From assembly GCA_964397625.1 (NCBI GenBank), contig CAYNJT010000001.1, positions 69,704 to 133,703 on the forward strand: a stretch of DNA of 64,000 bases, given 5' to 3'. The first letter of the stretch is position 1; each line of letters opens with the position of its first letter. Source of the stretch: Leptolinea sp964397625. Its GTDB lineage: Bacteria; Chloroflexota; Anaerolineae; Anaerolineales; Anaerolineaceae. Under the pieces are notes generated by a model, which worked only from the letters and a program-made list of their open reading frames with translations, ran no database searches and had not been told where the DNA came from. A program made the position numbers and the translations under genes. Below are positions 8,834-16,909 of the stretch, piece after piece.

Positions 8834-10078
8834 ATGCGAATTCTTCATTTTGCTGATGCTCATATCGATATTGCCAGCCAGCGAAAGCGGGACCCTGAAA
8901 GCGGGATGCCCATTCGTGTGCTGGATTTTCTAAAAGCGCTGGATGCCATCATTGACACAGCCATTGACGAGAAAGTGGACCTGGTATTGTTTGCCGGAGA
9001 CGCCTACAAAGACCGCACACCCGTGCCCACCTACCAAAGGGAATGGGGCAGACGTATCATGCGGTTGTCCCAAGCCGGCATTCCCACACTGCTGCTGGTG
9101 GGCAACCATGACCTGCCGCCAACCACGAACCGCGCCAACGCGTTACAGGAATTTGACACATTGGCCGTTCCGCATGTCACAGTGCTTTCAAAACCCAGAT
9201 TCCTCAAACCGGCTGACCTGGACGGTCTGCCATTGCAGATTATTGCCATTCCGTGGATCTCACGGTCAGGGATGATGGCTACCCTGGCGGCGCGAGGCGA
9301 AACAAATATCGATGCTTTTGAAGAACTCGGCAAATACCTGCACGCGATTGTGACTGAATGGATGAGCACAGCCGATCCGGAATATCCGCTTATACTCACC
9401 GCGCATGGCATGGTGGAAGGCGCCGTATTAGGATCCGAACGCACCATCAGCCTGGGCAGCGATCTGACCTTCCCCGGTGCGCTAATTCGCGACCCGCGGC
9501 TGGCCTATTCCGCGCTGGGTCATGTGCATAAATATCAGGATCTGAATGCCGGAAAACAACCGCCGGTGGTGTATCCGGGGTCAATCGAGCGGGTTGATTT
9601 TGGTGAAGTCCAGGATGACAAAGGTTTTGTCATTGTCACTGTGGAAAAGAACCAGCCAACACTGGTGGAACGGCGGGTGTTGAATGGCCGTAAATTCATA
9701 GACCGATATGTTCGATTGGAAACGCCGAAGGATGTTGCCTCGAAAACAGGGGCAGTCATGCCATCCCCTGATGAAATGGATGGAGCCATTTTCAGGCTTA
9801 CAATGGATTATCCACGTGAACTGGAACCTCTAATCGATGAAGCATCCATCAGGGAGGCAGCCAAATCGACACTGGAATTTCATCTTGTGCGTAAAGTGAG
9901 GATGGAAGCCCGATCGAGGGTGGCCGATGGTGTGGGATTGAGTCAAATGCCGCTGCCTGAGCAGTTGGAAATCTACTGGAAGGCAACCAAGATTGAAAGG
10001 GAAGATCGAGAAGTACTGGACAGCCTGGCGCGATCCATATTTGCCAAGGTTGATGGTTTGAATGATGGACAGGCATGA
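8834..10078 (+). CDS. sbcD: Nuclease SbcCD subunit D (metallophosphoesterase)
   Basis: A 414-residue Mre11/SbcD-type calcineurin-like phosphoesterase. Metal-binding motifs are in order: ADAHID (Asp8, His10), LFAGDAYKD, LLVGNHD, LTAHGM and ALGHVHK. A C-terminal region from about residue 290 should contact SbcC. With SbcC it forms a DNA end-processing nuclease for double-strand breaks and hairpins. The next gene (transporter) starts 21 bases downstream and sbcC follows that, so the two subunits are in one transcription unit but separated by an unrelated gene. The ATG at 8834 has no clear Shine-Dalgarno sequence. Confidence 0.93.
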   Translation: MRILHFADAHIDIASQRKRDPESGMPIRVLDFLKALDAIIDTAIDEKVDLVLFAGDAYKDRTPVPTYQREWGRRIMRLSQAGIPTLLLVGNHDLPPTTNRANALQEFDTLAVPHVTVLSKPRFLKPADLDGLPLQIIAIPWISRSGMMATLAARGETNIDAFEELGKYLHAIVTEWMSTADPEYPLILTAHGMVEGAVLGSERTISLGSDLTFPGALIRDPRLAYSALGHVHKYQDLNAGKQPPVVYPGSIERVDFGEVQDDKGFVIVTVEKNQPTLVERRVLNGRKFIDRYVRLETPKDVASKTGAVMPSPDEMDGAIFRLTMDYPRELEPLIDEASIREAAKSTLEFHLVRKVRMEARSRVADGVGLSQMPLPEQLEIYWKATKIEREDREVLDSLARSIFAKVDGLNDGQA

Positions 10079-10098
10079 TTTGATTTCAGGGGAGATGG

Positions 10099-11415
10099 AT
10101 GAACGGTAGCTGGGTAGAAGTTGTTCTGATATTTTTGATGATCTTTTTAAATGGTCTCTTTGCCATGACCGAAATCGCTCTTGTGTCCGTACGCAAATCC
10201 CGCGTGGAGCAGCAGGCCGAAGATGGCAACAGAGACGCGAAGACCGCGTTGGAATTGATCGAATCGCCGAACCGTTTTCTATCCACTGTTCAGATCGGGA
10301 TTTCCCTGGTGGGTGTGTTTGCCGGCGCCCTGGGCGGCGCCAGCTTTGCAGACCAACTGGCTGTATGGCTGGACAGAATTCCCGCCCTGGTTCCTTACAG
10401 TCATGGAATTTCACTGGTGATTGTTGTGTTGATCATTACCTATTTCTCGTTGGTCATAGGCGAATTGATCCCCAAACGGTTGGCGTTACAATCCTCCGAA
10501 AAGATAACCCTGGCCATGGCAAGGCCGATGAAGTTCCTCTCACGCCTGGTTTCGCCTGTGGTTACCCTTTTGGCAAATTCAACCGAACTGGGACTGAGGC
10601 TGTTTGGCATTAAGGGTAACCAGGAGTCGCCGGTTTCGGATGAAGAGATCATGCTGCTGGTTGAGCAGGCCCGCGAGACCGGTACCGTGCAGGACGTGGA
10701 ACAGGATATGGTGGAAAGCATCTTTCGCCTGGGCGACCGCCGGGCAGATGCCATCATGACTCCGCGTGTCGACCTGGTCTGGTTGGATTTGCAGGAGCCG
10801 CTCGATGAGAATATCAAAAAGGTACTGGCTTCCAGTCACTCATTATTCCCGGTGGGTGACGGCAGTCTTGACGAAGTCACCGGCATTGTGCGCGCCAAGG
10901 AATTGGTCGGCCGGAAATTGAATGGTGAAAATGTTGATTTGGCCAACATAGTCATTCCTCCGACTTTCGTTCCTGAAAGCATGCCAGCGCTCAAAGTGTT
11001 GGAATTGCTCAAGACTCCCGGTAACCGCGCCGCGCTGGTGATCGATGAGTATGGCGGGCTTCAGGGAATGATCACCCTGTCGGATGTGCTGCAGGCCATC
11101 ATCGGAGATGTGCCTATTCCTGGAGAGTCATTTGAACCGCAGGTGGTGCAGCGGGAAGACGGCTCCTACCTTTTTGACGGTCAGCTTCAAATTGACATGC
11201 TAAAAGACATTCTCGACCTGGACGAACTGCCGGATGAGGAGCATGCGGGTTTCCAAACGCTGGGTGGATTTATGATGAATCAACTGGGTGAAATCCCCTC
11301 GGCTGGACAGCACTTTGAATGGGAAGGCTTGCGTTTTGAGGTTGTGGATATGGACGGACGCCGGGTGGACAAGGTGCTGGTGGCGCCTGTTGAAACCCCC
11401 GAAGAATACGAATAG
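10099..11415 (+). CDS. CNNM/CorC-family (HlyC-type) membrane transporter
   Basis: A 438-residue protein with the standard order: a DUF21/CNNM membrane domain (about 1-200; NGLFAMTEIALVSVRKSRVE near 15-34), a CBS pair (about 215-345; IMTPRVDLVWLD, then ALVIDEYGGLQGMITLSDVL) and a CorC_HlyC domain at the end (YLFDGQLQIDMLKDIL...HFEWEGLRFEVVDMDGRRVDKV). Family members are linked to magnesium efflux or homeostasis, with the CBS pair sensing Mg-ATP; the old label hemolysin is misleading. It lies between sbcD and sbcC in a tight run (GGAGATGG at 10090-10097, gaps of 20 and 12 bases). Confidence 0.9.
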   Translation: MNGSWVEVVLIFLMIFLNGLFAMTEIALVSVRKSRVEQQAEDGNRDAKTALELIESPNRFLSTVQIGISLVGVFAGALGGASFADQLAVWLDRIPALVPYSHGISLVIVVLIITYFSLVIGELIPKRLALQSSEKITLAMARPMKFLSRLVSPVVTLLANSTELGLRLFGIKGNQESPVSDEEIMLLVEQARETGTVQDVEQDMVESIFRLGDRRADAIMTPRVDLVWLDLQEPLDENIKKVLASSHSLFPVGDGSLDEVTGIVRAKELVGRKLNGENVDLANIVIPPTFVPESMPALKVLELLKTPGNRAALVIDEYGGLQGMITLSDVLQAIIGDVPIPGESFEPQVVQREDGSYLFDGQLQIDMLKDILDLDELPDEEHAGFQTLGGFMMNQLGEIPSAGQHFEWEGLRFEVVDMDGRRVDKVLVAPVETPEEYE

Positions 11416-11427
11416 ACGGAGACATCG

Positions 11428-13995
11428 ATGATCCCTGTTCACATGCAGATTAAGGGATTTTTATCCTATCGGGAAGAGGTGAATATTGACTTTTCCCGCT
11501 TCAGCCTGGCCTGTATTTCTGGATCGAATGGGGCAGGAAAATCTTCTCTGTTGGATGCCATGACCTGGGTGTTGTTTGGCAACGCGCGTCGCAGCGATGA
11601 TTCTGTAATCAATACGGCATCTGATTCCGCGCGGGTCATTCTGGAGTTCCTGTACGAAGGGGCAACGTACCGGGTTGTCAGAGAGAAATTTCGAAATAAG
11701 ACCGGCACGCTGGAATTCAATGTCCGCATGGCAGATGGGCGGTGGAATGTTCTCACCGCCGAAACCATGCGAATGACCGAGGCGAAAATTTGCGAAACCC
11801 TGAAGATGGACTATGACACATTCATTAACGCCTCATTTTTCCTGCAAGGGAAGGCAGACCAATTCGCCCAGCAAAAACCGGCTGAACGCAAGAAGATTCT
11901 CGGATCCATATTGGGATTGGAACGTTGGGAAGCGTATAAAGAAGAGGCGATAAACCGCCGGAAGGCGGTAAAGGCTGAACTGGACCAATTGGACGGGCGT
12001 CTGAATGAGATTCAGACTGAACTTGGTGAAGAAGAAGAACGCAGAAAAAAACTGGCTGCCGTGCAATCGGAATATGAGCAGGTCGCCCATGAGCGGGCCA
12101 CTCTTGAGATGACAGTCCGAACCAATGAACGCCTGGAAATTGCCCTGAAAAGTCAGAAAGAATCCATCACCCGCATGGAAAATGACTTAAAAGCGGTGAA
12201 AGACCGGCGTGACCAACAAAGCTCTAATATTCACGACCGGCAACAAGAAATTGAAAAAGCGGAACTACTTCTGGCTGATGAAGCCGAAGTAGAAAAAGAG
12301 TACACGCGATGGGAAACCATTCGATCAGAAAAAGAACGTCTGGAGGTACTCGCGTTGCGGTATCACCAGTTGGAGTCGCAGCGAAACACCCCATTGCAGC
12401 AAATTGCGGAGGAAAAAGGACGTCTGCAGCAGGAAGCAGCCGGTCTTGAACGAGTTCAGGATGAACTTGCAGCTTTCAAAAAGAACCTGAAAACCCTGGA
12501 GGATAGTCTCCCGGCATTGGAGTCCCAACTTGCCACGTTGACCTCCCAGGTGGAATCCCGCCCGGCTGTGGAAAGTGAACGACAACTCGCGCAGGACGCG
12601 AAAAGTCATCTGGAAGTCGAAAATAGTAATCTTAAGTCCAAAATGGATGAGCTGCGCGAGCATTTTGACAAACTACAGGCCGTGATTGGGGCGGATTGCC
12701 CTTTGTGCGGGCAGGAACTTACTGCGGATCACCGACAGGAAATGCTGACCGCTCTGGAAAAAGAAGGCCGTGCAAAAGCGGATGCCTACCGGGCCAATTT
12801 ACAGGTAATAAAAGAAAAAGCAGCGGAGATAAGCGCGCTGGGAAACCGTCTTCGGGAATGCGATCAAGCTCAACGAGAATCGCTGAATGTTCGCCGCGCG
12901 TTAGATCAGGCTCTGGCAAACATTGAAATGTTAAAACAAAAGATCCATGATTTTGATGAGCAGGTAACTCGAGCCAGAGAAGCCCGGGCTTTGCTTGAAA
13001 CCGAACAATATGCCGCTGAAAGTCATTCTGAGGTAGACAGAATTACCCGCGAAATGAACGATCTCGGGTTTGATTCAGCGCAATTGGAAACGGTCACCCG
13101 CCAGGAAGCGGAATTGCGGGCGGTGGCGGAAAAGAAACAGGCCATTGCTGAAGCGCATGCTCGTCTTGAACCATTAAAACGTGAGTTGACATTATGGCAT
13201 GGACAACTTGAGGAAAGTATTGCCGAGATCAGCCAGCGTGAGGTGGAATTGAATGAAGCCCGCCTGCAACTGGAGGAACAATCCAGCGGATTGCCTGACC
13301 TGACTGTGTTGCGAAATGACCTGGCAACATTGAGAGACAGGGAAATTCGGTTGAATCGCGACATGGGAGCCGCCCGGCAGAATGTTGAAGTTTTGGATAC
13401 ACTTCGTCTGCGGCAGATGGAATTATCGGAAAAACGCAAAGAGTTGACACTTCAGATAGACCGTTTGAAACAATTGGAGAAAGCCTTTAGTAAAGATGGA
13501 GTTCAGGCTTTATTAATTGAGGAAGCCTTGCCGGAAATTGAAAGCCAGGCGAATGAGATCCTGGAAGGATTGAGCGGCGGCAGCATGTCTGTTCAGTTTG
13601 CCACGCAAAAAGAATACAAAGACCGCAACCGGGATGACAAACGCGAAACTCTTGACATTCTGATCAGCGATGACGCTGGAAGCCGGGCGTATGAATTATT
13701 CTCCGGTGGAGAGGCGTTCCGCGTGAATTTTGCCATCCGGTTGGCGCTTTCACGAATACTGGCCAAACGGGCGGGCGCGCGCCTGCAAACGCTGGTCATC
13801 GATGAGGGTTTTGGCAGCCAGGATGTTGACGGCCGGCAGCGCCTCATCGAGACCATTAATCAGGTGAAGGGAGATTTCGCCAGGATTCTGGTGATTACCC
13901 ATCTTGAAGAGCTGAAAGACGCCTTCCCCGCGCGCATCGAAGTGGAGAAGACCGCACACGGCTCAAAGGTTAACGTGTACGATGACTACTCCTGA
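11428..13995 (+). CDS. sbcC: Nuclease SbcCD subunit C (Rad50-like ATPase)
   Basis: An 855-residue SMC-like ATPase. Walker A (GSNGAGKS, residues 32-39), a Q-loop region (NASFFLQGKADQFAQQKP), long coiled coils (about 160-420 and 435-680), a zinc hook CPLCG (Cys424, Cys427) at the turn, the ABC signature LFSGGE (757-762) and Walker B (TLVIDEGFGSQD, about 790-800). It pairs with SbcD, tethering DNA ends through the hook. The next gene begins inside its last codons (14-base overlap), so translation is coupled to a glycosyltransferase gene. Confidence 0.94.
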   Translation: MIPVHMQIKGFLSYREEVNIDFSRFSLACISGSNGAGKSSLLDAMTWVLFGNARRSDDSVINTASDSARVILEFLYEGATYRVVREKFRNKTGTLEFNVRMADGRWNVLTAETMRMTEAKICETLKMDYDTFINASFFLQGKADQFAQQKPAERKKILGSILGLERWEAYKEEAINRRKAVKAELDQLDGRLNEIQTELGEEEERRKKLAAVQSEYEQVAHERATLEMTVRTNERLEIALKSQKESITRMENDLKAVKDRRDQQSSNIHDRQQEIEKAELLLADEAEVEKEYTRWETIRSEKERLEVLALRYHQLESQRNTPLQQIAEEKGRLQQEAAGLERVQDELAAFKKNLKTLEDSLPALESQLATLTSQVESRPAVESERQLAQDAKSHLEVENSNLKSKMDELREHFDKLQAVIGADCPLCGQELTADHRQEMLTALEKEGRAKADAYRANLQVIKEKAAEISALGNRLRECDQAQRESLNVRRALDQALANIEMLKQKIHDFDEQVTRAREARALLETEQYAAESHSEVDRITREMNDLGFDSAQLETVTRQEAELRAVAEKKQAIAEAHARLEPLKRELTLWHGQLEESIAEISQREVELNEARLQLEEQSSGLPDLTVLRNDLATLRDREIRLNRDMGAARQNVEVLDTLRLRQMELSEKRKELTLQIDRLKQLEKAFSKDGVQALLIEEALPEIESQANEILEGLSGGSMSVQFATQKEYKDRNRDDKRETLDILISDDAGSRAYELFSGGEAFRVNFAIRLALSRILAKRAGARLQTLVIDEGFGSQDVDGRQRLIETINQVKGDFARILVITHLEELKDAFPARIEVEKTAHGSKVNVYDDYS

Positions 13996-15085
13996 TATTC
14001 GTCTGGGTGTAATCCAGCGCGTTTTAACTGATTATCGAGTTCCTTTCTTTGACCTGCTGGCGGATGTGTTTCCCGCAGGGGTTGAAGTAGCCTCCGGTGA
14101 AGCCCGCCCGGAAGAGCAGGTTTCACCGGGAATTCCCAAAAAAGCCAGGCAGCATCCGCTCCAAAATATACATATCATGAAAGGCGGCCTGTACCTGTGC
14201 CAGCAGCGCGGGGTGATCGAATGGCTTGAGAAATTTGATCCTCACGTGTTGATCGCCGAGGCCAATCCACGTTACCTGGCAACGCCACAGGCAGTCCGCT
14301 GGATGCATCGTCGCGGCCGGCCTGTTATCGGTTGGGGCTTGGGCGCGCCCTCAGGCAGCGGGTTGCGCTCCAGCCTGCGGCTCGCATTCTTAAATGAATT
14401 TGATGCCATGTTGACTTACAGCCGAAAAGGCAAAGCCGACTATATCGCTGCCGGTTTATCACCCGAAACCATATTTGTTGCCCCCAATGCTGCCGCTTTC
14501 AAACCCACAGGCGATCCTCCACCCCATCGTGATACATTTGAAGGCGGCCCGGCTGTGGTGCTCTTTGTCGGGCGGCTTCAGGGACGCAAGCGGGTTGACC
14601 TGCTCTTGCAGGCCTGCGCCAAGTTGGACCCAACAGTGCAGCCTCGCCTGGTTATTGTGGGTGACGGCCCGGAACGATCCTCCTTGGAATCTCTGGCAAA
14701 GCAGATTTATCCACGCGCGGAATTTCCCGGCGATCAACGTGGTGAATCGCTGGCCGCGATATTCCGTCAGGCAGACCTTTTTGTGCTACCCGGAACGGGC
14801 GGGCTGGCGTTACAACAGGCTTTGAGTTTCGCCCTGCCGGCCATCGCCGCGGAAGGCGATGGCACCCAGACCGACCTGATACGCCCGGAAAACGGTTGGC
14901 TGGTCAGGCCGGGTAGTCTGGAAAGCCTCACGCAAACCCTGCGGGATGCCCTTTCAAACCCGCGGGATCTGGCAGAGAAAGGGAAAGCCTCTTTCCGAAT
15001 TGTTCGGGATGACGTGAATTTGGAAAACATGGCCGCTGCGTTTGAGGCCGCTATTGAGTACGCGTTGAAGAGAGCGGCCCGGTGA
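13982..15085 (+). CDS. Glycosyltransferase, GT4-type GT-B fold
   Basis: A 367-residue GT-B enzyme. An N-terminal acceptor domain (to about residue 165) is followed by a nucleotide-sugar domain with VVLFVGRLQGRKRVDLLLQA (about 187-206) and a variant C-terminal motif, GTGGLALQQALSFALPAIA. The GT4 E-x7-E pair is not clear: the first Glu of the usual motif is replaced (GGLALQQAL), so catalysis or subfamily is uncertain. It overlaps sbcC by 14 bases and the next glycosyltransferase by four (GTGA). The acceptor cannot be named; cell-surface glycan or glycolipid is likely. Confidence 0.82.
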   Translation: MTTPDIRLGVIQRVLTDYRVPFFDLLADVFPAGVEVASGEARPEEQVSPGIPKKARQHPLQNIHIMKGGLYLCQQRGVIEWLEKFDPHVLIAEANPRYLATPQAVRWMHRRGRPVIGWGLGAPSGSGLRSSLRLAFLNEFDAMLTYSRKGKADYIAAGLSPETIFVAPNAAAFKPTGDPPPHRDTFEGGPAVVLFVGRLQGRKRVDLLLQACAKLDPTVQPRLVIVGDGPERSSLESLAKQIYPRAEFPGDQRGESLAAIFRQADLFVLPGTGGLALQQALSFALPAIAAEGDGTQTDLIRPENGWLVRPGSLESLTQTLRDALSNPRDLAEKGKASFRIVRDDVNLENMAAAFEAAIEYALKRAAR

Positions 15086-16302
15086 AAATTCTTCTGGTTG
15101 CCGATGGCCGCAGCCCTATCACCCGTGGTTGGATCAAGACGCTGCGCGAAGCGGGGTTAGACATGGCGCTGGTTTCAACGTTTCCCTGCCATCCCCTTCC
15201 CGACAGTGAATCACCGAGGATTATCCCCGCCGCTTTTTCCGGGTTGGCAGGCAGTCAGGCTGGCGATAAAAAAGATTCCAGCGGCAGCCCATCAAAAAGG
15301 TGGATCAGTCGTTTTCGCGGCCTGTTTATGGCTGCCCGCTACTGGTTGGGTCCACTCAGTCTGGAACGTTCACGGCGGTTGTTTCTTGATATTGTAGAGC
15401 AGGAAAAACCGGATATCGTGCACGCCCTGCGGGTGCCGTATGAAGGCATGCTGGCGCGGGTTACCCCACCGGAACTGCCTTTTGTTGCATCCATCTGGGG
15501 AAATGACCTGACCCTGCATGCCCAGGGATCGCCTTTGATGGCGCGAGAAACCCGCCAGACGCTGCACAGGGCGGATGGTTTAATTGCGGACGCCCACCGC
15601 GACCTGCGGTTGGCTAAGGAGTGGGGGCTTTCGGCTGACGCGCGGACTTTATGTGTGCCTGGCAGCGGCGGGATCGACCTGACACTGATTAACGAGACCA
15701 CCAAATCAGACCTCACAATTCCATTGGATATACCAGTTGATGTGCCGCTGGTCATCAATCCCCGCGGTTTTCGGCCGGGCAGCGTACGCAATGACACTTT
15801 TTTTAAAGCCATTCTCCTTGTATTAAAAGAAATTCCCGAAACCTTGTTCCTTTGCGCAGGTATGGCCAACCAACCGGAAGCGTTGGTCTGGATCAACCGT
15901 CTGGGGATTGAGCGGTCTGTGCGGCTGCTGCCATTTTTGCCTCAGGAAGATTTGTGGCGTTTGTTCAAACGCGCCCGGGTGAGTGTGTCCATCAGCCAGC
16001 ATGACGGCACCCCCAACTCACTGCTGGAGGCCATGGCTCTGGGCTGCTACCCTGTGGTGGGAGATATTGAATCCACGCGTGAATGGATAACCGATGGGAT
16101 AAATGGCCGCCTGGTTGACCCCGGCGATGCCAGGGCAGCTGCCGTGGCGATTATTCAAGGCCTGCAAAACACACCTTTGAGGGAGCAGGCATCAATTACG
16201 AACAAAACAATTATTGCCGCGCGCGCGAACCGACAAACATTGGGGCCGGAAATCCGCGACTTTTATGAAAAACTTATCTTAAAAAGAGGGGATAGTGAAT
16301 AA
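15082..16302 (+). CDS. Glycosyltransferase, GT4 family
   Basis: A 406-residue GT-B glycosyltransferase starting with GTG in a GTGA overlap with the previous gene. The C-terminal donor domain has SISQHDGTPNSLLEAMALG (about 309-327), a typical GT4 region with the conserved Glu, followed by PVVGDIESTREWI and NGRLVDPGD. The N-terminal acceptor half includes VHALRVPYEGMLARV and SIWGNDLTLHAQGSPLM, a stretch typical of capsule or exopolysaccharide-type GT4 enzymes. It overlaps the following DinB-like gene by eight bases. Sugar and acceptor are unknown. Confidence 0.87.
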   Translation: MKILLVADGRSPITRGWIKTLREAGLDMALVSTFPCHPLPDSESPRIIPAAFSGLAGSQAGDKKDSSGSPSKRWISRFRGLFMAARYWLGPLSLERSRRLFLDIVEQEKPDIVHALRVPYEGMLARVTPPELPFVASIWGNDLTLHAQGSPLMARETRQTLHRADGLIADAHRDLRLAKEWGLSADARTLCVPGSGGIDLTLINETTKSDLTIPLDIPVDVPLVINPRGFRPGSVRNDTFFKAILLVLKEIPETLFLCAGMANQPEALVWINRLGIERSVRLLPFLPQEDLWRLFKRARVSVSISQHDGTPNSLLEAMALGCYPVVGDIESTREWITDGINGRLVDPGDARAAAVAIIQGLQNTPLREQASITNKTIIAARANRQTLGPEIRDFYEKLILKRGDSE

Positions 16303-16759
16303 ATCAGACCTTATAAAAAGGATCATTCATGAACGCGGTGAGCTGGAAACCGTCATACATCAACTCAATCCAGCTCAAATGGAGACCCCAACTGTGCCTG
16401 ATGGGTGGACTGTCAAGGAAGTGATGGGGCATATCACTTTTTGGGAACAGAACCTGCTTACTGATTTTGCCGGCCTTGCGCGAGGGGAACCGGTCAGAGA
16501 ACTGAACAGCAGCGATGAAATCAACGCACTAAATGACGGGATGAGGAAGAAAAACGCTGTGATGATGCTGAGTCAGGTGAAAGTAGAGTTTGAATTATCC
16601 GGCAGGCAGCTCCTGGATTGGCTTCATGCCCTTCCAGAAGCCGAACTGGATCGTCCGTTTGCTTATGGGATGAGTCTGGGTGAGTTTGTGGAAGAGGATA
16701 CCTGGAAGCATTACAGGGAACACAGGGATATGGTATCCGGACTGTTTGGGCTCCATTGA
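16295..16759 (+). CDS. DinB-like / ClbS-DfsB-type four-helix protein
   Basis: A 154-residue protein starting at GTG 16295 inside the end of the glycosyltransferase gene. It has the features of the DinB/YfiT-type four-helix bundle: an N-terminal helix, DGWTVKEVMGHITFWEQNLL (about 37-56) with a conserved His in the metal position, and a late helix with HYREHRDMV. Members include thiol-dependent enzymes and ClbS-type protective proteins; the specific role cannot be read from sequence. It is the last gene of the sbcD-to-DinB run. Confidence 0.75.
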   Translation: MNKSDLIKRIIHERGELETVIHQLNPAQMETPTVPDGWTVKEVMGHITFWEQNLLTDFAGLARGEPVRELNSSDEINALNDGMRKKNAVMMLSQVKVEFELSGRQLLDWLHALPEAELDRPFAYGMSLGEFVEEDTWKHYREHRDMVSGLFGLH

Positions 16760-16769
16760 ACAGAAGGAC

Positions 16770-16811
16770 GTCTTTCGATCTTTCGGAGTAGATAATTAGA
16801 TCGCGAAAGAC
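16770..16811. terminator. Inverted repeat after the DinB-like gene
   Basis: GTCTTTCG (16770-16777) pairs with CGAAAGAC (16804-16811), with a further four pairs (ATCT with AGAT) inside after a two-base bulge. It begins 11 bases after the stop codon. The downstream sequence is AT-rich but without a clean T run, so it is a possible weak terminator or 3' stabilising hairpin. Confidence 0.4.
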
Positions 16812-16909
16812 ATTATAATAATTCAGGACTCAATCATCTTGATGTCTGGCCGGGGGTCTGTTTTCCATTTGGCCAGATTGCGCGAATCATTACTTGAATC
16901 AAAATCCAT

